From Lasiosphaeria ovina (Eukaryota > Ascomycota > Sordariomycetes > Sordariales > Lasiosphaeriaceae), in NCBI GenBank assembly GCA_033439765.1, contig JAULSN010000009.1, positions 372,001 to 436,000 on the forward strand: a stretch of 64,000 nucleotides of DNA, given 5' to 3'. The notes under the pieces are model-generated. The model was given only the letters and a program-made list of their open reading frames with translations. It had not been told where the DNA came from and made no database searches. Below are positions 1-8,281 of the stretch, one piece after another (position 1 is the first letter of the stretch; the number at the start of each line of letters is the position of its first letter). Both the position numbers and the translations under genes were made by a program.

Positions 1-605
1 GGCAGCGCCTCCTCCTCGGTCGCAACACGGTGTGCCGGTTCTGCAAATCGACAAGTCGGCTCGCACGCCAGCCGTCGTGCAACTCAAGCCGACCTCCCCG
101 GCGAGCGCCACGCCCTCGGTCAAGCGGGCACGAGTCGAGGACGAGTCTAAGATAGCCGCCAAACGTAAGAGATCTTCGACCCAAGGCTCGCTGTGGTCCT
201 GGCCGCCCGATGCAGATTACAGGGGAGGAGGATCGTGACGGGCCAACGGTTCTACTTGGTGAAGCGTGAACACGTCCGGACAAAAGTCGTGGTGCCAGAA
301 TGAAGGGCGCCATCGTGGTTGACGACAGTGTAGATGGCGATGGGGCCGCGGTCTGGTGCCCCCTGGTGACTACTACGTCAGACAAGCCCAAAAAGACGGT
401 GGGGAGACCCCGTCGCGCAGTTACGTGTGGAGCACACCACCGACCGACAGGACCAGGGCCAGCGACGAATCCGTTGTGGGCATGGCTGCGGGAAGCAGAG
501 GGCGTGCGAGGATTGGCAACACGGTCTCGGATAAATCCCCAAAGACCCGGGGGACCGCGAAGACGACTGCGAAGAGTCGGTAGAACCGGTCGTTGGACTC
601 TGTGA
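1..605 (+). pseudogene. Remnant of a basic, possibly nuclear protein (unrecognised)
   Basis: Two overlapping open frames look coding but do not join. The first (from the window edge to 238) is Ser/Ala/Lys-rich and carries KRARVEDE near 120-145, followed by a KRKR cluster. The second (300-605) holds KPKKTVGRPRRA near 384-420, an AT-hook-like GRP core in a basic setting. Both features suit a nuclear DNA- or chromatin-associated protein; that role is inference from composition. No ATG opens the first frame, the 5' side is cut by the window edge, and stops or frame changes separate the parts, so I treat it as a fragment. A similar KRSRVEDD string occurs on the minus strand near 61.56 kb, in a frame I could not confirm as coding. 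Confidence 0.25.
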
Positions 606-843
606 AGAGGGAAATAGACGGTCGGCGAGAATCGGCCACGGCACCGACTGTGCCTCAGGAAGGGCCCTCGGTAGAAAGAGCGAGACAGTTAGGCTCCCCT
701 CCGGTTCTCTTGGAGGTCCTAACAAAGGTGCGCGCACGCTGACAGCCAGGTTCTCCCCGAAGCGCGCGCTTTTGCGCTCTTGGTCCGGCAAGGCGTACTG
801 AACTAAAGGATGGGTGCAACAAGGTCATTTGCACTGGGGAGGC

Positions 844-1113
844 ATGTCGGCATTTTCAATGGTAAGGAAGCCCCCATGGTTGACCACCTCCACCAATGCC
901 GGCCTGCTCGGATTGCCTGAACTGACGCGTAGCGGCTTACTTGTGGAATACTACCATATCTACCATCATTGCCTGTATCGTCCAGACGGCAAGATCTGCG
1001 TCATGTGGGATGAGACAAAGAGGATGATGGTGCAAGAGTACTGCGAGTACGTTGCGAGTATCCGGAAATTCCACCTACGCAAAGAGAACATGGCGCCACC
1101 GAACAAGGTGTAG
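844..1113 (+). CDS. Short open frame of unknown function (89 aa)
   Basis: An ATG at 844 opens 89 codons ending at 1113. The second half is rich in aromatic and charged residues (EYYHIYHHCLYRPDGK, then a WDETKRMM segment and a basic tail), which reads more like protein than chance translation. I do not recognise the family. It lies directly upstream of the shuffled fragment block and may be one more broken exon. No intron signals or TATA box were picked out. Confidence 0.25.
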   Translation: MSAFSMVRKPPWLTTSTNAGLLGLPELTRSGLLVEYYHIYHHCLYRPDGKICVMWDETKRMMVQEYCEYVASIRKFHLRKENMAPPNKV

Positions 1114-1485
1114 AGTATAGATATGGTAGATAGATTTCTTGCCCTTATCCATTTCCTCGACCGTGCTGTCGAGTTAACGGCTGTTCGGAGCAGGGGCCGC
1201 GAGTAGCTGGCATCTATCGGTAGGCGCCTCCGTCGCTCGCTGTCGCCCTCGAAGAGTCTTGGCCCTTCCACGGCGGTTCGTCCGAGCGTCAGCGAGACCG
1301 ATAACGCTTCACCCAGTGGCAAGAAGCTGACTCGATAGTCCACTGTTGCTGAGTGAACAGATTGGCAAGGCAAACGAGGTGACTCTCAACCGTGCGTACA
1401 TGAGGAGAAACGGGCTTGCAGAGACTTCGCAGCGGGCCAGAGATGGCCATGGCCCTTTGCCGTCTCGCCCAATCGACCCGGCCAA

Positions 1486-1569
1486 GTCGAGACCAGGGCC
1501 AAAGAGGCCGAGATCGAGGCCCACAACAAGAAGGTGTACTCAGCGTGGAGGGAGGCCGCTCGCGACCTT
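1486..1569 (+). pseudogene. Charged helical fragment, unrecognised
   Basis: A 27-codon stretch (VETRAKEAEIEAHNKKVY, then WREAARDLG) has the composition of an amphipathic helix and ends at a stop. It abuts the opposite-strand helicase-like fragment that ends at 1559. An adjacent piece (about 1425-1480) recurs near 3023-3070, with shared text 'cagcgggccaga' followed by 'cgtctcgccc'. This places it among the recombined pieces of the block. No start codon or intron was found. Confidence 0.2.
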
Positions 1570-1640
1570 GGAACGCATCGGTGGTGTTGAACTCGATCTC
1601 CTCGGACAACTTGATCTTGAGTTCTCCGGCCTGAGCGCTT
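1559..1640 (-). pseudogene. Helicase-like fragment (SF1 'DAFQGRE' motif)
   Basis: The minus strand reads GELKIKLSEEIEFNTTDAFQ followed directly by GRE. 'VDAFQGRE/TDAFQGRE' is the conserved motif V region of UPF1/NFX1-like superfamily 1 helicases, where it contacts nucleic acid and couples ATP hydrolysis. Only about 27 residues remain; after GRE the frame runs into unrelated sequence at a junction. The motif is short, so the assignment rests on it alone. It is one of several unrelated exon pieces in this block. Confidence 0.3.
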
Positions 1641-1935
1641 GTTCCTTGGGAAGCATCTTTTCCTCCGTATCACCGTCAGGCGTAATGCTCCCCAAAAAAA
1701 ACCCCTTCCCAAAGCGTTGCAGAATTACCAGGAATGGCCCGTCGCTTGATCTGGAACTTCAAACGTCTTGTTTCCTTCTCTAGTTCCTTGGTTGCCTTCC
1801 CTGGTTGCCTTGCGAGAGGCCATCCTTTTCGTTCCGCATTTCCCTCTTCTTCGGTTTTAGCTGCTCAAGCAAGCTGTTGGAGCGCTTGTTCCTTGGGGAG
1901 CATCTTTTCCTCCGTATCACCGTCGGGCGTGATGA
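1638..1935 (-). repeat. Coiled-coil module, copy 1 (broken)
   Basis: This is one of four copies of a module encoding a Leu/Lys/Glu-rich coiled coil. The reading order is PDGDTEEKMLPKEQA, then LEQLKPK, then NEKD, then a KFQ(T)K segment. In this copy the 'gatacggaggaaaagatgct' stretch appears twice, at both ends. Frameshifts and stops break the protein. Other copies are at 5995-6290 (+), 6775-6995 (+) and 26030-26300 (-), each with different neighbours. Confidence 0.6.
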
Positions 1936-2139
1936 GCTCGTTATCGGAGGAGCTGCCAGAATCGTCATCTCCGACGTGTATGGTCGCTAACGTTGTTGAC
2001 GTTTGAGGTCTCGCCTATCTTCGCCTTAACTAGCTCGTTAAGAGTTACGTCTTTGACGTTTCGCCCGTCGCTCTGTCGAATTGGCTCTAGAGATATGTCG
2101 GAATAGCTCGAGGTGTGAGGGAAAGAAAGTAGGCGTCGG

Positions 2140-2640
2140 CTGCTACGGTCGTACGCGAAGTTGTACAGGCCTGTCCGTTACAGCAAGGCCACTGTCTCCT
2201 AGACCCAGCCGGTAAAGTCGGTCTGGTACCGCACGTAGGTTTGGTACTTAGTTTCGTTATTTCCCTATATGGGGGGCCTGAATGCTGAGCCGAGCATCGG
2301 GCTTGCCGCCGACGCCGCCGACGCCGCATACTTGTCGTTATTGACCTCAACGGGACGGCACAGCAGCTGTACCGTGCCGCCGCAGCCCATGCTTGTCGTT
2401 ATTGACCTCAACGGGACGGGGACGGCACAGCTGCTGTACCGGCCGCCGCCGTCTCTCATCCCCAGTCGCGGATATTTCGCGCTGCTTGAAAGGGTGGGTG
2501 GGTGCTGCTTCATCGAGCGCTTGACCGGAATAATGGGCACTAATGGTGAAGATGCACTAGGCATTAGCCGGCATCTTGGTAAGCACTACTAAGGAAACTG
2601 GAAACAGGTATGGACGAAAGGAGAATATATAAAGACATCG
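2140..2640 (+). repeat. Duplicated module shared with 9160-9785
   Basis: The sequence from 'gcgaagttgtacaggcctgt' to 'catcgtcccaaat' matches 9160-9785 in the same orientation with scattered substitutions. The 9-kb copy has about 120 bp extra (9230-9350) that is missing here, between 'ggtctggtaccg' and 'cacgtaggtttgg'. Within this copy a 60-70 bp unit containing 'cttgtcgttattgacctcaa' is tandemly doubled. Confidence 0.75.
2388..2492 (+). pseudogene. HAD/NIF-phosphatase-like motif fragment
   Basis: The frame reads PMLVVIDLNGT, then after a small insertion LLYRPPPSLIPSR. A hydrophobic strand ending in DLNGT followed by LLYRP resembles motif I of fungal NLI-interacting-factor (FCP1/SCP-type) HAD phosphatases, where the aspartate is the nucleophile. 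The second motif aspartate is Asn here, as I recall for some fungal relatives. The strand-motif part is tandemly duplicated upstream (from 2331). A second copy is at 9450-9545. Only the first motif is present, so activity is not possible from this piece. Confidence 0.35.
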
Positions 2641-2700
2641 TCCCAAATATATAAAAGCATCGTCCCAAATATATAAAAGCATTATCCCAAATACATTTAT
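2634..2700 (+). repeat. 22-bp tandem repeat at a module edge
   Basis: About three units of 'aaatatataaaagcatcgtc' plus two bases lie in a row, the last degenerate. The core 'gcatcgtcccaaat' also ends the matching module at 9764-9784 and starts the next one at 11243-11285, so it marks module borders. Confidence 0.7.
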
Positions 2701-2805
2701 AGACGGTCGTCGGATACCGGCGACGACGACGGTGCCCCCATGCAGCGGAAGTCGGCGCCGGACGCTGGCGACGATGACGGCGCCCCCCATGCAGCAGCAG
2801 CAGTG

Positions 2806-2866
2806 GGCGTCGGCGTCGGCTGCTGCTGGTGGGGGTGGTGCTGCTGTTGCTGCTGGTGGGGGTGCT
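2806..2866 (+). repeat. CTG-rich Ala/Gly module, copy 1
   Basis: The sequence 'gtcggctgctgctggtgggg' followed by a CTG-rich run is the first of six copies of this linker. It is preceded by a doubled 57-bp GAC-rich unit (2701-2800) and followed by unrelated sequence. Confidence 0.7.
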
Positions 2867-2906
2867 GGGGACTGTTTTGGCTTCGTAGGCGGTGCGGGAG
2901 ACTGCT

Positions 2907-3113
2907 TTAATTTCTGGGGGCGGGAGTAGACTCCTCTTTGCATTCGCTGGTCCCCTTCTTGTTGGCACCTTTCTTGGGGCCTCTTTTTTTCTTCTCTGTC
3001 TTCTCCTCCTCATACGCCCTACGCCGTCGCAGCGGGCCAGAGGTGGCCCTTTCCCGTCTCGCCCGGTCGTACTGCAGCAGTGCTTCTGCTGCTTCGTTGC
3101 CGGCCTGATTGCA
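2907..3113 (-). pseudogene. Lys/Arg/Glu-rich fragment, unrecognised
   Basis: The minus frame reads NQAGNEAAEALLQYDRARRE and continues into a strongly basic tail (EEEKTEKKKRGPKKG). The composition suits a nuclear or nucleolar tail; no domain is recognisable. It lies downstream (on this strand) of the NTF2-like exon and upstream of the CTG-rich linker. It has no ATG of its own that I trust. Confidence 0.25.
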
Positions 3114-3179
3114 CACGTGTAATTGGTTAGCTCGCTATTCATGACTGCTAGGAGGTGTGGTGCTATCGTATCACGAACT

Positions 3180-3392
3180 ACCCAAGCACAGAGGCAACAA
3201 CTCCGCCGTGCATGGTCTGCTGCATGGTGCAGCTGGTGGCCTCGTTGGCCAGGGTGTGGAAAGGGAGGTCCTGGAAACAGCACACGTTATGTCACCAAGT
3301 TAACAAAAGGCTAGGGCATATAGCAAGTGACTGCTTACCACGAGCATCATCTGAGTGATGGCCGCCGTGCCGCCAGCCCACACGTTAGCCTC
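3180..3392 (-). pseudogene. NTF2-like domain fragment with retained intron, copy 1
   Basis: The exon reads WEANVWAGGTAAITQMMLV, then a clean intron (3338 down to 3271, 68 nt: donor GTAAGCAG, branch TTAAC, acceptor TTTCCAG), then DLPFHTLANEA. The order 'W/F-E-G-N-x-x-x-G-x-x-A-I... then L-P-F' is the middle of an NTF2-type fold, used in nuclear transport factor 2 and mRNA-export partners. This piece is fused directly to the DJ-1 fragment on its 5' side (junction near 3391). The same exon end and intron occur twice more at 36.4 and 36.97 kb. The family is inferred from a short stretch. Confidence 0.45.
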
Positions 3393-3866
3393 CCAGACAA
3401 GCCGGCGAGGGAGCCAGTGCAGACAGACAAGATTGTGCGCTCACGGCTGGGGCCCTGTTTCTGCATCTCGGAGAATACGGCGATGAGGGAGGTCGAGGGG
3501 CTCGGCCTTGTCCTTGAGGGCCTTGTCCGAGCTGCCACCGACGATACTAATTCCAGTCCAAGGATGGCAGCCTGGTGAGGACGTCAAAGTTGGAGAGGCG
3601 CTCATGTGCCTCTTTCCAGGAGACGTAGGAGCCAATGATGATGCCCTGCTCCGAGACGACCTTGGGCTCGCCGCCCGCGATGGTGACTTCAAAAGCCTTG
3701 GTAGCTGCCAGCCACGAACTGGTAGCTCCCAAGCGTCATTGAAGTCGTGCTGCGCAGTGGTCAAGACCTCGAGGGGACCGGCAAAGTCCAAGAGGTTGAA
3801 GCCGGATTGCCGTGCGAACAGGACATCAATTGGCTCGTCCGACACTGCGGACGTCTTGCTGGCCAT
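3385..3866 (-). pseudogene. DJ-1/PfpI-family gene, frameshifted and truncated
   Basis: An ATG at 3866 begins MASKTSAV, then DVLFARQSGFNLLDFAGPLE, the first strand-helix of the class I glutamine-amidotransferase-like (DJ-1/PfpI/ThiJ) fold. A second frame gives AFEVTIAGGEPKVVSEQG, and a third gives the nucleophile elbow RTILSVCTGSL (Cys in SVCTGS). Family members are about 220-260 residues; here only about 150 remain in three frames and the C-terminal part is missing. A 21-bp insertion carrying a repeated GCTACCA sits at one frame change. After the elbow the sequence switches to the NTF2-like fragment. A second shorter copy of one segment lies at 6998-7050. Confidence 0.7.
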
Positions 3867-3976
3867 CTTGGGCAACAATTAGTCGATGGGAGGAGGGGTA
3901 TCCCGCTGTGAGATGCCTTATTGTTGGCCCCAAGAAAGCACAAGAAAGCACAAGACGGGACGGAAATTATCCTTCC

Positions 3977-4609
3977 CTAAAGGATGTCGAGGGCTCGGCG
4001 ATGCAAATTGAACGCCTCGTAGTAATAGTCGACAAGTTCAACTAACCAGTGAAAGGCGGGCAGGTCCTCGGGTAAGCGACGAAGGTATAAGGAGAAAAGT
4101 GGAAGACGCCGGGAGTTAGCTTTAGGAAAGTCTGAATTCTCCTCGCTAGACTCGTCAATCATTCTAGCAACGGCCTTGTCGTCGCTGCCACTCTCCTCCC
4201 CACCCTCCCAAGCCTCTGGGCTCGGCATCTCAATGTCCGAAGCGACCATTCTAGGGGCTCTAGAGCTAAGCTTGGGCAATATGTCGGTTGGTTTCTTCCT
4301 TGTAGCAACACAACTCGAATAGGTTCTGGAACTGTGGGTTTCGGCCGCTGTTTATTGAACTTGTTCAGGAGAAGGGGATACCTGTTGGAGAGTTAGCAAG
4401 GGCCAAAAAGGAAGAAGAAGAAAACAAAACGAGACGGGGGGGGCTCCATGTTTTACTTACTCTTCCGCGGGTTCCGCGGGAGCGGGGGCTTTCCTAGTAT
4501 CGCCGCTATCGCTCATGGTGACGTCGATAATGTCTTGTTCACCCTCGACGGATTTGGTAACCATGTTGGAATCACCTGTAGAGTCGACATCCGATGTTGT
4601 GTTGGCCAT
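3977..4609 (-). CDS. Acidic protein of unknown function, spliced, probably a gene remnant
   Basis: The start ATG (4609) lies in a good context (CAGAGATGGCC). Exon 1 (4609-4461, MANTTSDVDSTGD onward) is Ser/Thr/Asp-rich. The first intron is convincing: 4460-4382, 79 nt, donor GTAAGT, branch CTAAC, acceptor CAACAG. The frame continues YPLLLNKFNKQRPKP. A further intron or a lesion is needed near 4330-4265 to reach the long frame ending at 3977, which reads SDIEMPSPEAWEGGEESGSD and later LVELVDYYYEAFNLHRRALD. The protein would be about 160 residues, acidic in the middle. I do not recognise it. It lies just upstream of, and in the same direction as, the DJ-1 fragment. Confidence 0.45.
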
Positions 4610-5165
4610 CTCTGTGGTCGCTGGAGAAAAGGAATACGCTTTACTTGGCCATTTTGGCGATTGTGATGGTAGATTTTTGTATTATTGCGGGAGATATAAG
4701 GGTGAGGGAGATGTGAAGGTGACGGAGATTGGTATCGCCTCCGGTTCATATGAGGGCTCCGGAGTCTCAGCAGAGCCATTGACTGCGATAGATAGATTTT
4801 GTCTCGGGCTAGGCGGTCTTGTCACCATGCCACCTCGACAAGTCGCCGAGTATGGACTTCAGCGACCAGACTGCTCGGCCTCACGCACCGTGCAAGCGAA
4901 GATGATGGAGCGCAGTCAGTTGTGGTTAAACTCGGACAATAATCCGCATCAAGTGGCGAAAGCTGTAGACGAGGCAGAATGCAGTGCTCAAGCAGCGCGA
5001 CTGAGGTGGTATCGACGCCCGCGCTATCTCAGGACTTGAGCTCTCGTCGGCTGGCCGACTCCGGAGGACGGCGAGTATCCCTATTCCTCAAGCCGAGCAG
5101 AGGGCGCGTGACCCCAAGCCGGGTTAGACTCAGAGGGCTATGGCAAAGTTGGCAGCGACAGCCGC

Positions 5166-5385
5166 TCAATCAACCACAGCGGGGGCTTCGGTAGCGGGTG
5201 CCGCCTCCGGGGTCGCCTCCTCAGCCTCCTCGTCGAAATCCTTGTCGAAATCCCCGTTGATATATCGTAGGATATCGTTAAGCACAAAATAGCCAAAATG
5301 GTTATCTATATATATAACGGCCTTGGTATTTTGCCTGAAGTAGTTCTTCAAAGGTGAAACGACTAAGCCATAGAGAGGGAGGCTA
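5166..5385 (-). pseudogene. C-terminal part of an NTF2 domain, G3BP-like
   Basis: The frame contains AVIYIDNHFGYFVLNDILRY, then acidic INGDFDKDFDEEAEEA and an Ala/Pro/Glu-rich tail. 'GYFVLNDIxRY' followed by an acidic tail is the hallmark of the NTF2 domain end in G3BP-like proteins (NTF2 domain, linker, RRM; stress-granule and RNA-binding factors, nxt3 in fission yeast). The preceding strand is altered and the upstream part of the domain is replaced by other modules. A middle piece of what may be the same domain (IKxxDFQDCKV) lies at 25062-25150 and 8784-8819. No RRM was seen. The homology is clear; function is lost. Confidence 0.6.
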
Positions 5386-5684
5386 GCACTTTCGAGGTCC
5401 GTCGGGGGGAGGGTGCAGCTGGTGGGGGGGGTTTGCTGGCTCTTGCGGGACGCGATCCTGGCTATTTGCCGGCAGGTGGAGCGGTTCGCCGAGTCGGTGC
5501 TCGTATAGGCGGCGAAGAAATACCATGGCCATGGTCGGGTCAGCAGGGCAAGCCTGAAGAGAGAGACGGCTGTCGATGTTGCGCAGGCTGAACTTGGAAT
5601 TGCTTCAAGAGGTCGGCACACACACACTGTGGATCTTGCGCGAGACGGCGAGAAAGTCGCCGGCAAGACTGTGCTCGGTGCCCG

Positions 5685-5845
5685 GGCCGGGCCAGAGAAG
5701 TGGTACACGGTTAAGAACGAGAGAAAGACCGGGAATCCACGATATTCTCCACATCTACCACCTTCTAGGCCGCCGTGCGAGTTGGACTCGTTGTCGATTC
5801 GGAAGAAAATCGGGTTGGAGTTGATGTCGATGATGCGAGAGTCAG
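5685..5845 (+). repeat. Shared module 'ggtacacggttaag...gtcgatgatgcgag', copy 1
   Basis: About 160 bp running from 'gggccagagaagtggtacac' to 'gttgatgtcgatgatgcgag' recurs inverted or split at 8930-9100 and 24735-24850. In the 24-kb copy, on the other strand, it encodes an S/T-rich stretch leading to AAQKVADVENIVDS, the frame I think is native. Part of it ('ttaagaacgagagaaagac') also occurs at 9936-9954 and 25912-25930. Confidence 0.65.
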
Positions 5846-5875
5846 CTCGCGCAAGAGTAGCACGAGTATCTCAGT

Positions 5876-5908
5876 TGCATGCCTTGCAATCGGGCCATTG
5901 GCAAGATT
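5876..5908 (+). repeat. Linker 'ttgcatgccttgcaatcggg', copy 1
   Basis: This 30-bp piece joins the preceding module to the coiled-coil module. Other copies, each with different neighbours: about 9963-9993 (-), 24359-24378 (+), 26440-26480 (+) and 26648-26680 (+, diverged). Confidence 0.65.
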
Positions 5909-5994
5909 GAGAGTCCATCCTTTTCGTTCCGGCAGCTCGCCGTCACCGTTACCATTCACCACCGCAATCATGGAGCGCGCGACAAATTTGCCCA

Positions 5995-6290
5995 GGCGCT
6001 CCCACAGCTTGAGCAGCTAAAACCGAAGATAAGGGAAATACAGAACGAAAAGGATAGACTCTCAAAATATCTAAAGCTTCTTCATAAGGTAACTAAGGAA
6101 CTAGAGGAGGAAATAAGACGTTTGAAGTTCCAGACCAAGCGTGTGGGGATTAAATCACGAGATAAATACATTAAGGCAGCCCAGACCAAGCGTATGGGTA
6201 TCAAGTCACGAGATAAATACATCAAGGCAGCTATAAAGGGCCGGGCGCAGACTGGGGACCCCTCTAAGATCAAGAGTCTTGGGGGGGACG
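5995..6290 (+). repeat. Coiled-coil module, copy 2 (most complete)
   Basis: The longest open version of the module. It encodes LEQLKPKIREIQNEKDRL, then VTKELEEEIRRLKFQTKR, then an MGIKSRDKYIKAA unit that is tandemly duplicated (6150-6230), then KGRAQTGDPSKIKSLGG. Heptad-like Leu spacing and Lys/Glu content indicate a coiled coil or leucine-zipper-like helix; the partner is unknown. The open frame (from 5879) has no native start and enters the module from the linker at 5876. I infer a piece of a larger gene not present here. Confidence 0.55.
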
Positions 6291-6296
6291 AGTCAG

Positions 6297-6445
6297 CAAT
6301 CGCAGCCCCGAGCCCAACGTATACTCAATACGGATAATACTCGCCTAACGCCCCGAGCCCCGAACCCAGCATAGATAATACTCGCCCAACGCCCCGAGCC
6401 CCGAGCCCAGCATAGATAATACTCGCCCAACGCCCCGAGCCCTAA
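6297..6445 (+). repeat. 41-bp tandem repeat, about 3.5 units
   Basis: Units of 'aatactcgcccaacgccccg' followed by 'agcccagcatagat' and neighbours repeat with a period near 41 bp from 6336, with a more diverged unit before. A single copy lies inverted at about 25955-26010, so the array expanded here after the module was copied. Confidence 0.65.
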
Positions 6446-6774
6446 GATTTCCTCAGACGCCGATATCCGTAACGTAAGTGAGAATCGTCTCTCCAATCAA
6501 AACCAAGAAGAGGAAGCCAAGAGCTGACGATTCTGGTATCTCCTCCTCCGATGAGCGTACCACCCCGAAAGAAGAGCGCCGACTTGGGGATGAATTCCAC
6601 GTATCCGGAGTCGGGTGCGTTGGAAAAGGCCTCGGTGTCTTCTTGCGGGGCAGGCTTCACATCGTCGCCGTCAACAGTATCGAAGATGCTGGAAATGATG
6701 GGAATCTCTCCCATTTCGGTGATGGTGTCGGGTGAGTTGGAGAATTAACCACCCCAAACACTCATTACGCCTGA

Positions 6775-6995
6775 CGGTGATACGGAGGAAAAGATGCTTC
6801 CCAAGGAACCCCGACGGTGATACGGAGGAAGGATCCTTCCCAAGGAACAAGCGCTCCAACAGCTTGAGCAGCTAAAACCGAAGAAAGAACGAAAAGGATG
6901 GACTCTCAAAACAAAAACAACCAAAGCTTCTTCGCAAGGCAACCAAGGAACTAGAGAAGGAAACAAGACGTTTGAAGTTCCAGACCAAGCGTATG
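6775..6995 (+). repeat. Coiled-coil module, copy 3
   Basis: This copy begins with a doubled 'gacggtgatacggaggaa' segment, then the LEQLKPKK and LEKETRRLKFQTKR parts with a deletion between. At about 6995 it switches without a break into the DJ-1 fragment (copy 2). Confidence 0.6.
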
Positions 6996-6997
6996 TT

Positions 6998-7050
6998 GTT
7001 TCGTGTTTCTGGATCTCGGAGAATGCGGCGATGAGGTCGAGGGGCTCGGC
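6998..7050 (-). pseudogene. DJ-1/PfpI fragment, copy 2
   Basis: The minus frame reads KAEPLDLIAAFSEIQKHE, the same segment as at 3460-3520 in the larger DJ-1 remnant, with fewer frame errors. It is flanked by the CTG-rich module on one side and the coiled-coil module on the other, so it is only an internal piece. Confidence 0.55.
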
Positions 7051-7053
7051 CTT

Positions 7054-7088
7054 GCCGAGGCGTCGGCTGCTGCTGGTGGGGGTGGTGC

Positions 7089-7120
<32 letters not shown>

Positions 7121-7150
7121 CCGGGGCGGCTGCCGCGGTCGCTGAGCCAT
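7054..7150 (+). repeat. CTG-rich Ala/Gly module, copy 2
   Basis: From 'aggcgtcggctgctgctggt' through repeated CTG/TTG triplets to 'cggctgccgcggtcgctgag'. In the plus frame it would encode an Ala/Gly-rich stretch. The left neighbour is the DJ-1 fragment and the right neighbour is the DUF255 block. Confidence 0.75.
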
Positions 7151-7282
7151 GCCGCTCTGGATGGCACAGATGGAGGCGGAGGCGGCCAGGCTCCCTCCAT
7201 AGCAGAAGGTCCCCGAGCCCAGGCAACGCAGGCGCGCGAGCCCCTAGCGTAGGCGTGCGCGCGAACAAGGGACGTATAGCGC

Positions 7283-7346
7283 GGCCTCGAGCCAGCCGGA
7301 ACCCGCGAGGCGTCGCGCCGCGCCGCCAGCCCTACGTCATCTGCCG
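7283..7346 (+). repeat. 64-bp piece present inverted at 8022-8088
   Basis: The stretch 'ggaacccgcgaggcgtcg' plus flanks to 'catctgccgac' is found in reverse complement at 8022-8088 with few differences. It lies inside the DUF255 block here and next to unrelated sequence there. Confidence 0.7.
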
Positions 7347-7357
7347 ACTCGGGCTCC

Positions 7358-7465
7358 CCAGATCGGGACGCTCTTCACGGTCGACAAGAATAGGGATAAA
7401 GGTATCGTTGAGGAACGCGGCCATAGTAGGGCTGGAGAACGAGTCCTGGGTGGTAATACGGCAAT
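7358..7465 (-). pseudogene. DUF255 (YyaL/SPATA20-type) exon fragment, copy 1
   Basis: After an intron-like acceptor (CCCCTTAG, ending at 7466) the frame reads TTQDSFSSPTMAAFLNDTFI, then PILVDREERPD. 'ESFSNPxVAxxLNxxFIPIxVDREERPD' is the signature of the thioredoxin-like DUF255 domain of YyaL/SPATA20 proteins, normally just after a CxxC motif; that motif lies in the missing upstream exon. The family is about 700-800 residues; only 36 remain. After the Asp the sequence joins the 64-bp piece. The second copy is at 25402-25510 (+). Confidence 0.65.
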
Positions 7466-7726
7466 CTAAGGGGCGAGAAGAGAAGGCAAGTAAGTATGTG
7501 CTATTATAGGCATATAAAGAAAGGGCAGGAAGGCAAGGTAAGGCACCTATAGTGGTCGCCGGAACGAACGCCGGCCTGACTTATCGATCCCGTGCCAGGC
7601 TCCCTCCTGCTTAATGCCGTGCTGGGACAATCTTCCTGGCTCTGCGGCGGTAGGGTCGTTAATAATAATTTCTCGTCTTTGGACATAGCATCTTGACACG
7701 TCTCCCTCCTACCCATCACCAAACTC

Positions 7727-7870
7727 TTATTTGAAGTGACGGTTATCGAACTTGACAAAAGTCTTCAGGGCGTCCGGCGGAGGAGTGGATTCTTGTTCCA
7801 AGGCCTCGTCCGTTGCATATACCAGGATGGACTTGCTGTTAATCGCTCCTGGATTGCCTTTAATGGTAGG
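7727..7870 (-). pseudogene. C-terminal exon fragment, unrecognised
   Basis: The minus frame reads GAINSKSILVYATDEALEQE, then STPPPDALKTFVKFD and ends NRHFK-stop at 7727. The mix of hydrophobic strand and acidic helix and the clean end suggest the 3' end of a real gene. I cannot name it. It begins abruptly near 7870 next to other module pieces. Confidence 0.3.
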
Positions 7871-8021
7871 ATAAGTCAGCAGGGTAGGCAGCTAAGATCT
7901 CCCTACTCCGACCAATCCTCTCCCCCCCCGGCTCGGACAAGCAGCGATCACCTTGGCGGCAAGGCTAAGGACCCAGCTCAAGCGAATACCGACGCCTCTT
8001 CGTGCCACTCATGCGCACCGT

Positions 8022-8088
8022 CGGCAGATGACGCAGGGCTGGCGGCGCGGGGCGACGCCTCGCGGGTTCCGGCCGCGGCCTGCTCGAG
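8022..8088 (-). repeat. Inverted partner of 7283-7346
   Basis: Reverse complement of the 64-bp piece in the DUF255 block. It continues into 'gcctgctcgaggcc', which also occurs at 24013-24026 beside the ankyrin fragment. Confidence 0.65.
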
Positions 8089-8281
8089 GCCTTCTGCTAT
8101 ACATCTTCGTAAAACAGCCGGTCGTCCACAGGGAATCAGGTCGTTGGTGATATGATTGACGATTCCTGGTTGAGTTGTGGAAAACTGACGATTCGAAAGA
8201 TGATGGTAATGTCGAGCTCTCGCAAGCCGAGCAGCAGCAAAGCTCGCCAAGAGACTTAAGAAGTCTACTAGCCTAGAGTCC

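Larger units (their letters stand above)
7180..7620 (+). repeat. Block inverted relative to 25245-25600
   Basis: The block runs from 'gcagaaggtccccgagccca' to 'gtgccaggctccctcctgct' and matches 25245-25600 on the opposite strand. About 100 bp here (7270-7370, with the 'cgcgaggcgtcgcgc' piece) has no match there. It contains the DUF255 exon and part of its intron. Confidence 0.7.
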
